NCBI GenBank assembly: GCA_955652635.1
Contig: CATPBN010000342.1
Span: forward strand, 1 to 7,491
Reading direction: 5' to 3'
From: an uncultured Gemmatimonadaceae bacterium
GTDB taxonomy: Bacteria; Gemmatimonadota; Gemmatimonadetes; Gemmatimonadales; Gemmatimonadaceae
Length of the DNA stretch: 7,491 nt
A program made the position numbers and the translations under genes. The notes under the pieces are model-generated. The model saw only the letters and a list, made by a program, of their open reading frames with translations. It did not search any database and was not told where the DNA came from. Shown one piece after another: positions 5,648 to 7,491 of this stretch (positions are counted from its first letter, which is position 1; each line of letters opens with the position of its first letter).

Positions 5648-7491
5648 ATGAGAGTTACGATGCGCCGTTCGACCCTGTTTCCAGGCCCTTTTAGCCTTAT
5701 AAAAGCGGGTTTCGCGGGTGCTCTAGCCCTGGCGACGATCCTGTCCTGCTCCGATAGCACGACTGCCCCCAAGTTGACGAATACCGACCCTGCGCTCGAC
5801 GGCATTACAGTCGTCGATATCAAGGTTCCCGATTCGCTCAAGCATTCCATGCAGTCGCCTTCGAGCTCGATTGCGATCAGTGCTGCGCGCATCGCCAATG
5901 ACGTAACGAGTCTGCCGAACGCGGTCCCCGTCTCCCGTGCTGTCGTGAACGGTTCCGTTGTCGCGCCGAGCTACACGGTCTCATCCGTTCCGTTCACCCC
6001 CCAGCCGGCGCCAGCGAAGTTCCTGATGTCGTGCGACGACTGCGTCGCGTATGACACGCCACTCGGTTTCGACTTTACGTTCTTCGGCAACACCTACAGC
6101 AAGGTTCACGTCGGCGCGAACGGCTTCGTCGGCTTCGACCCGTCCATCGGAGGTGGCTGCTGCTCTGGCGGCGGGATTCCTTCGCCCTACGATGCGCCGT
6201 ACAACAACATGATCTCGGTTGCCTGGACGGACCTCAACTCGGGTGCGCCGAACTCCGACATCCGCTACGAGACCCAGGGCACTGCGCCAAATCGCAAGTT
6301 CGTACTCCAGTTCAACAACGTGCCGGAATACTATAACGGGCCTGGTCGCGTGACAGCGCAGCTCGTCCTGGCGGAAGGCTCCAACGACATCACGATCTAT
6401 ACTTTTTCCAACACCATCGTCACCAACGCGTGGCACCCAGTGACGCAAGGCATCGAGAATGCCGATGGCACGGAAGCAGAGTTCGTTCCGGGAAGAGTGC
6501 GCTCGTTCTTTGCGCTCACCAACGATGCGGTCCGCTTCTCGCTCCCGCGTCCGGCCGTCGCGCCGGTGGTCATCCCGCCCGCGGACATTTCAGCTCTGAC
6601 GACGCCGCCAACTGTTGTCGCCAACGCGAGACTCGCGTCCATCAGTCCGAGTGTTGGAACGTGTGATGCGCTCGTGAACCCCGGCGTTGCTACTGTAAAC
6701 GGTGATGCCACCGGTGTCACAATCGCCGGCGTAAGAAACGACGGATTGGCGCTGAACGCCGCGTTCCCCAAAGGCACTACAATAATCACCTGGACTGCGA
6801 CGAATGCAGCCGGACTGAGCGCCATCGCGTCCCAAAAAATCACCGTCGAGGACAAGGAAAAGCCCGTGGTCACAGCGCCCGCCAACGTCTCGAGCGGCAA
6901 CAGCCCTGGCCTCGCCTCGGCGACGGTTGTTGTCGGCAAGGCATCTGCTTTGGACAACTGTCCCGGCGTCACTGTAGAAGGCGCACGCAGCGATGGCGCC
7001 GCTCTGGATTCGCCGTACAACGTGGGAGTTACATCGATCATCTGGACGGCGAGAGACGCTGCAGGAAACACTGCTGCCGCGACTCAGTCAGTCACCGTCC
7101 TCGACGTCGAAGCGCCGACGATCACCGTTCCCGCCGACATGCGTGTGAACGCGACGTCGCCGAGCGGCGCGGTCGCAGCCTACACCGTTTCGTGGAGCGA
7201 CAACGTTCGCGTCACGGTTGCTTCGTGCGTGCCCGCGTCAGGTGCAATGTTCCCGATGGGTCCGACAACGGTGACGTGCACCGCCAGCGACGCTGCCGGC
7301 AACAGAACTTCAAAGACTTTCACCATTACCGTCGTTGGACCGCAGGAGCAAGTCGGAGACCTCATCGCGTATGTGTTGAGCCTCAATCTGCCCAACGGCA
7401 CGACCAATCCGCTGGTGAATCAGCTGCGCGCGGCGTTCCGCGCCAACGACAATCACGCCTCTTGCGTCAAGATGAGCGACTTCATCAACAT
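5648..7491 (+). CDS. secreted HYR-repeat lipoprotein with nidogen-like domain (partial, runs off the end)
   Basis: An uninterrupted frame of 614 codons continues past the right edge. The N-terminus is a lipoprotein signal: basic residues (MRR), a hydrophobic stretch (AGFAGALALATILS), then Cys34 in an ILSC lipobox followed by Ser/Asp/Thr. Residues about 35-125 are a low-complexity linker. Residues about 140-285 form a beta-rich domain with GFDFTFFGNTYSKVHVGANG and MISVAWTDLNSG, which resembles nidogen (NIDO)-like domains. SCDDC (Cys129/132) precedes this domain and a CysCys pair (171/172) lies inside a glycine-rich loop. Three HYR (hyalin, Ig-like) repeats follow at about 320-401, 405-486 and 488-563, each ending in a TVTV-like strand; repeat 3 has the classic Cys527/Cys544 pair. 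From 567 a helical tail begins (VGDLIAYVLSLNLPNG and LVNQLRAAFRA) with a Cys near 605. The end is probably close. ATG 5660 is an alternative start with AGAG five bases ahead. Likely role: a cell-surface or extracellular adhesive or structural protein; the ligand is unknown. Codons are less GC-biased than in the glycan operon. Confidence 0.8.
   Translation, partial: MRVTMRRSTLFPGPFSLIKAGFAGALALATILSCSDSTTAPKLTNTDPALDGITVVDIKVPDSLKHSMQSPSSSIAISAARIANDVTSLPNAVPVSRAVVNGSVVAPSYTVSSVPFTPQPAPAKFLMSCDDCVAYDTPLGFDFTFFGNTYSKVHVGANGFVGFDPSIGGGCCSGGGIPSPYDAPYNNMISVAWTDLNSGAPNSDIRYETQGTAPNRKFVLQFNNVPEYYNGPGRVTAQLVLAEGSNDITIYTFSNTIVTNAWHPVTQGIENADGTEAEFVPGRVRSFFALTNDAVRFSLPRPAVAPVVIPPADISALTTPPTVVANARLASISPSVGTCDALVNPGVATVNGDATGVTIAGVRNDGLALNAAFPKGTTIITWTATNAAGLSAIASQKITVEDKEKPVVTAPANVSSGNSPGLASATVVVGKASALDNCPGVTVEGARSDGAALDSPYNVGVTSIIWTARDAAGNTAAATQSVTVLDVEAPTITVPADMRVNATSPSGAVAAYTVSWSDNVRVTVASCVPASGAMFPMGPTTVTCTASDAAGNRTSKTFTITVVGPQEQVGDLIAYVLSLNLPNGTTNPLVNQLRAAFRANDNHASCVKMSDFIN
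6605..7336 (+). repeat. three tandem HYR-domain coding repeats
   Basis: Three protein-level repeats begin at the Pro-rich starts near residues 320, 405 and 489, a spacing of about 84-85 residues. Shared features are a Pro start, an NDG/SDG turn in the middle of repeats 1 and 2 (GVRNDGLALN and GARSDGAALD), a TxxTWTA or TVTCTA strand followed by a (D/N)AAG turn, and a closing (K/S)xTV strand. They are diverged at DNA level, so this is an old domain duplication and not a recent repeat. Confidence 0.7.

Noticed and set aside
6397..7071. Antisense open frame of 224 codons over the lipoprotein gene
   Set aside because: It is Ala/Thr/Val/Ser-rich because it mirrors the Thr/Ala/Val-rich HYR repeats, and no independent motif or start signal is present.

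Overview
The window is GC-rich bacterial DNA, densely coded and entirely on the + strand. Codon choice favours G/C in third positions, and start and stop codons overlap tightly. A GC-rich environmental bacterium fits. The mix of glycosyltransferase/methyltransferase genes and a HYR-repeat lipoprotein is compatible with Gemmatimonadota or a similar soil phylum, but that placement is an inference, not something the sequence proves.

Region 1 (about 1-4413) looks like one operon for envelope or surface glycoconjugate work. Its four genes are: a large multi-pass GT-C type (PMT/ArnT-like) glycosyltransferase at 125-2041; a short class I SAM-dependent methyltransferase at 2041-2643; a GT2 polyprenyl-phosphate glycosyltransferase of the DPM1/GtrB/ArnC kind with two C-terminal membrane helices at 2640-3656; and a second class I methyltransferase at about 3676-4413. 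The first three genes overlap at start and stop codons (TGATG, then ATGA), so they are probably translationally coupled. The likely logic, inferred from the families, is that the GT2 enzyme loads a sugar onto undecaprenyl phosphate, the GT-C enzyme moves it to an acceptor on the far side of the inner membrane, and the methyltransferases modify the sugar or lipid product. The second methyltransferase has no ATG, GTG or TTG start ahead of its N-terminal domain. It may start at ATC, or be reached by a +1 slip at the CCC-TAG end of the GT2 gene.

Region 2 (4414-5521) is an intergenic gap with a small hairpin, followed by argF, a full-length ornithine carbamoyltransferase of arginine biosynthesis with all its signature motifs. 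It appears functionally unrelated to the operon before it.

Region 3 (5522-7491) has a 126-base gap with a stem-loop and a possible promoter. A long gene then runs off the right edge. It encodes a predicted secreted lipoprotein: a lipobox Cys, a nidogen-like beta domain with two Cys pairs, three tandem HYR (Ig-like) repeats of about 84 residues, and the start of a helical C-terminal tail. It is probably a cell-surface adhesion or scaffold protein of unknown ligand.

No tRNA, rRNA, CRISPR array, insertion sequence or attachment site was seen. Overall the content is mostly recognisable. The start-less methyltransferase and the lipoprotein architecture are the points most worth a second look.
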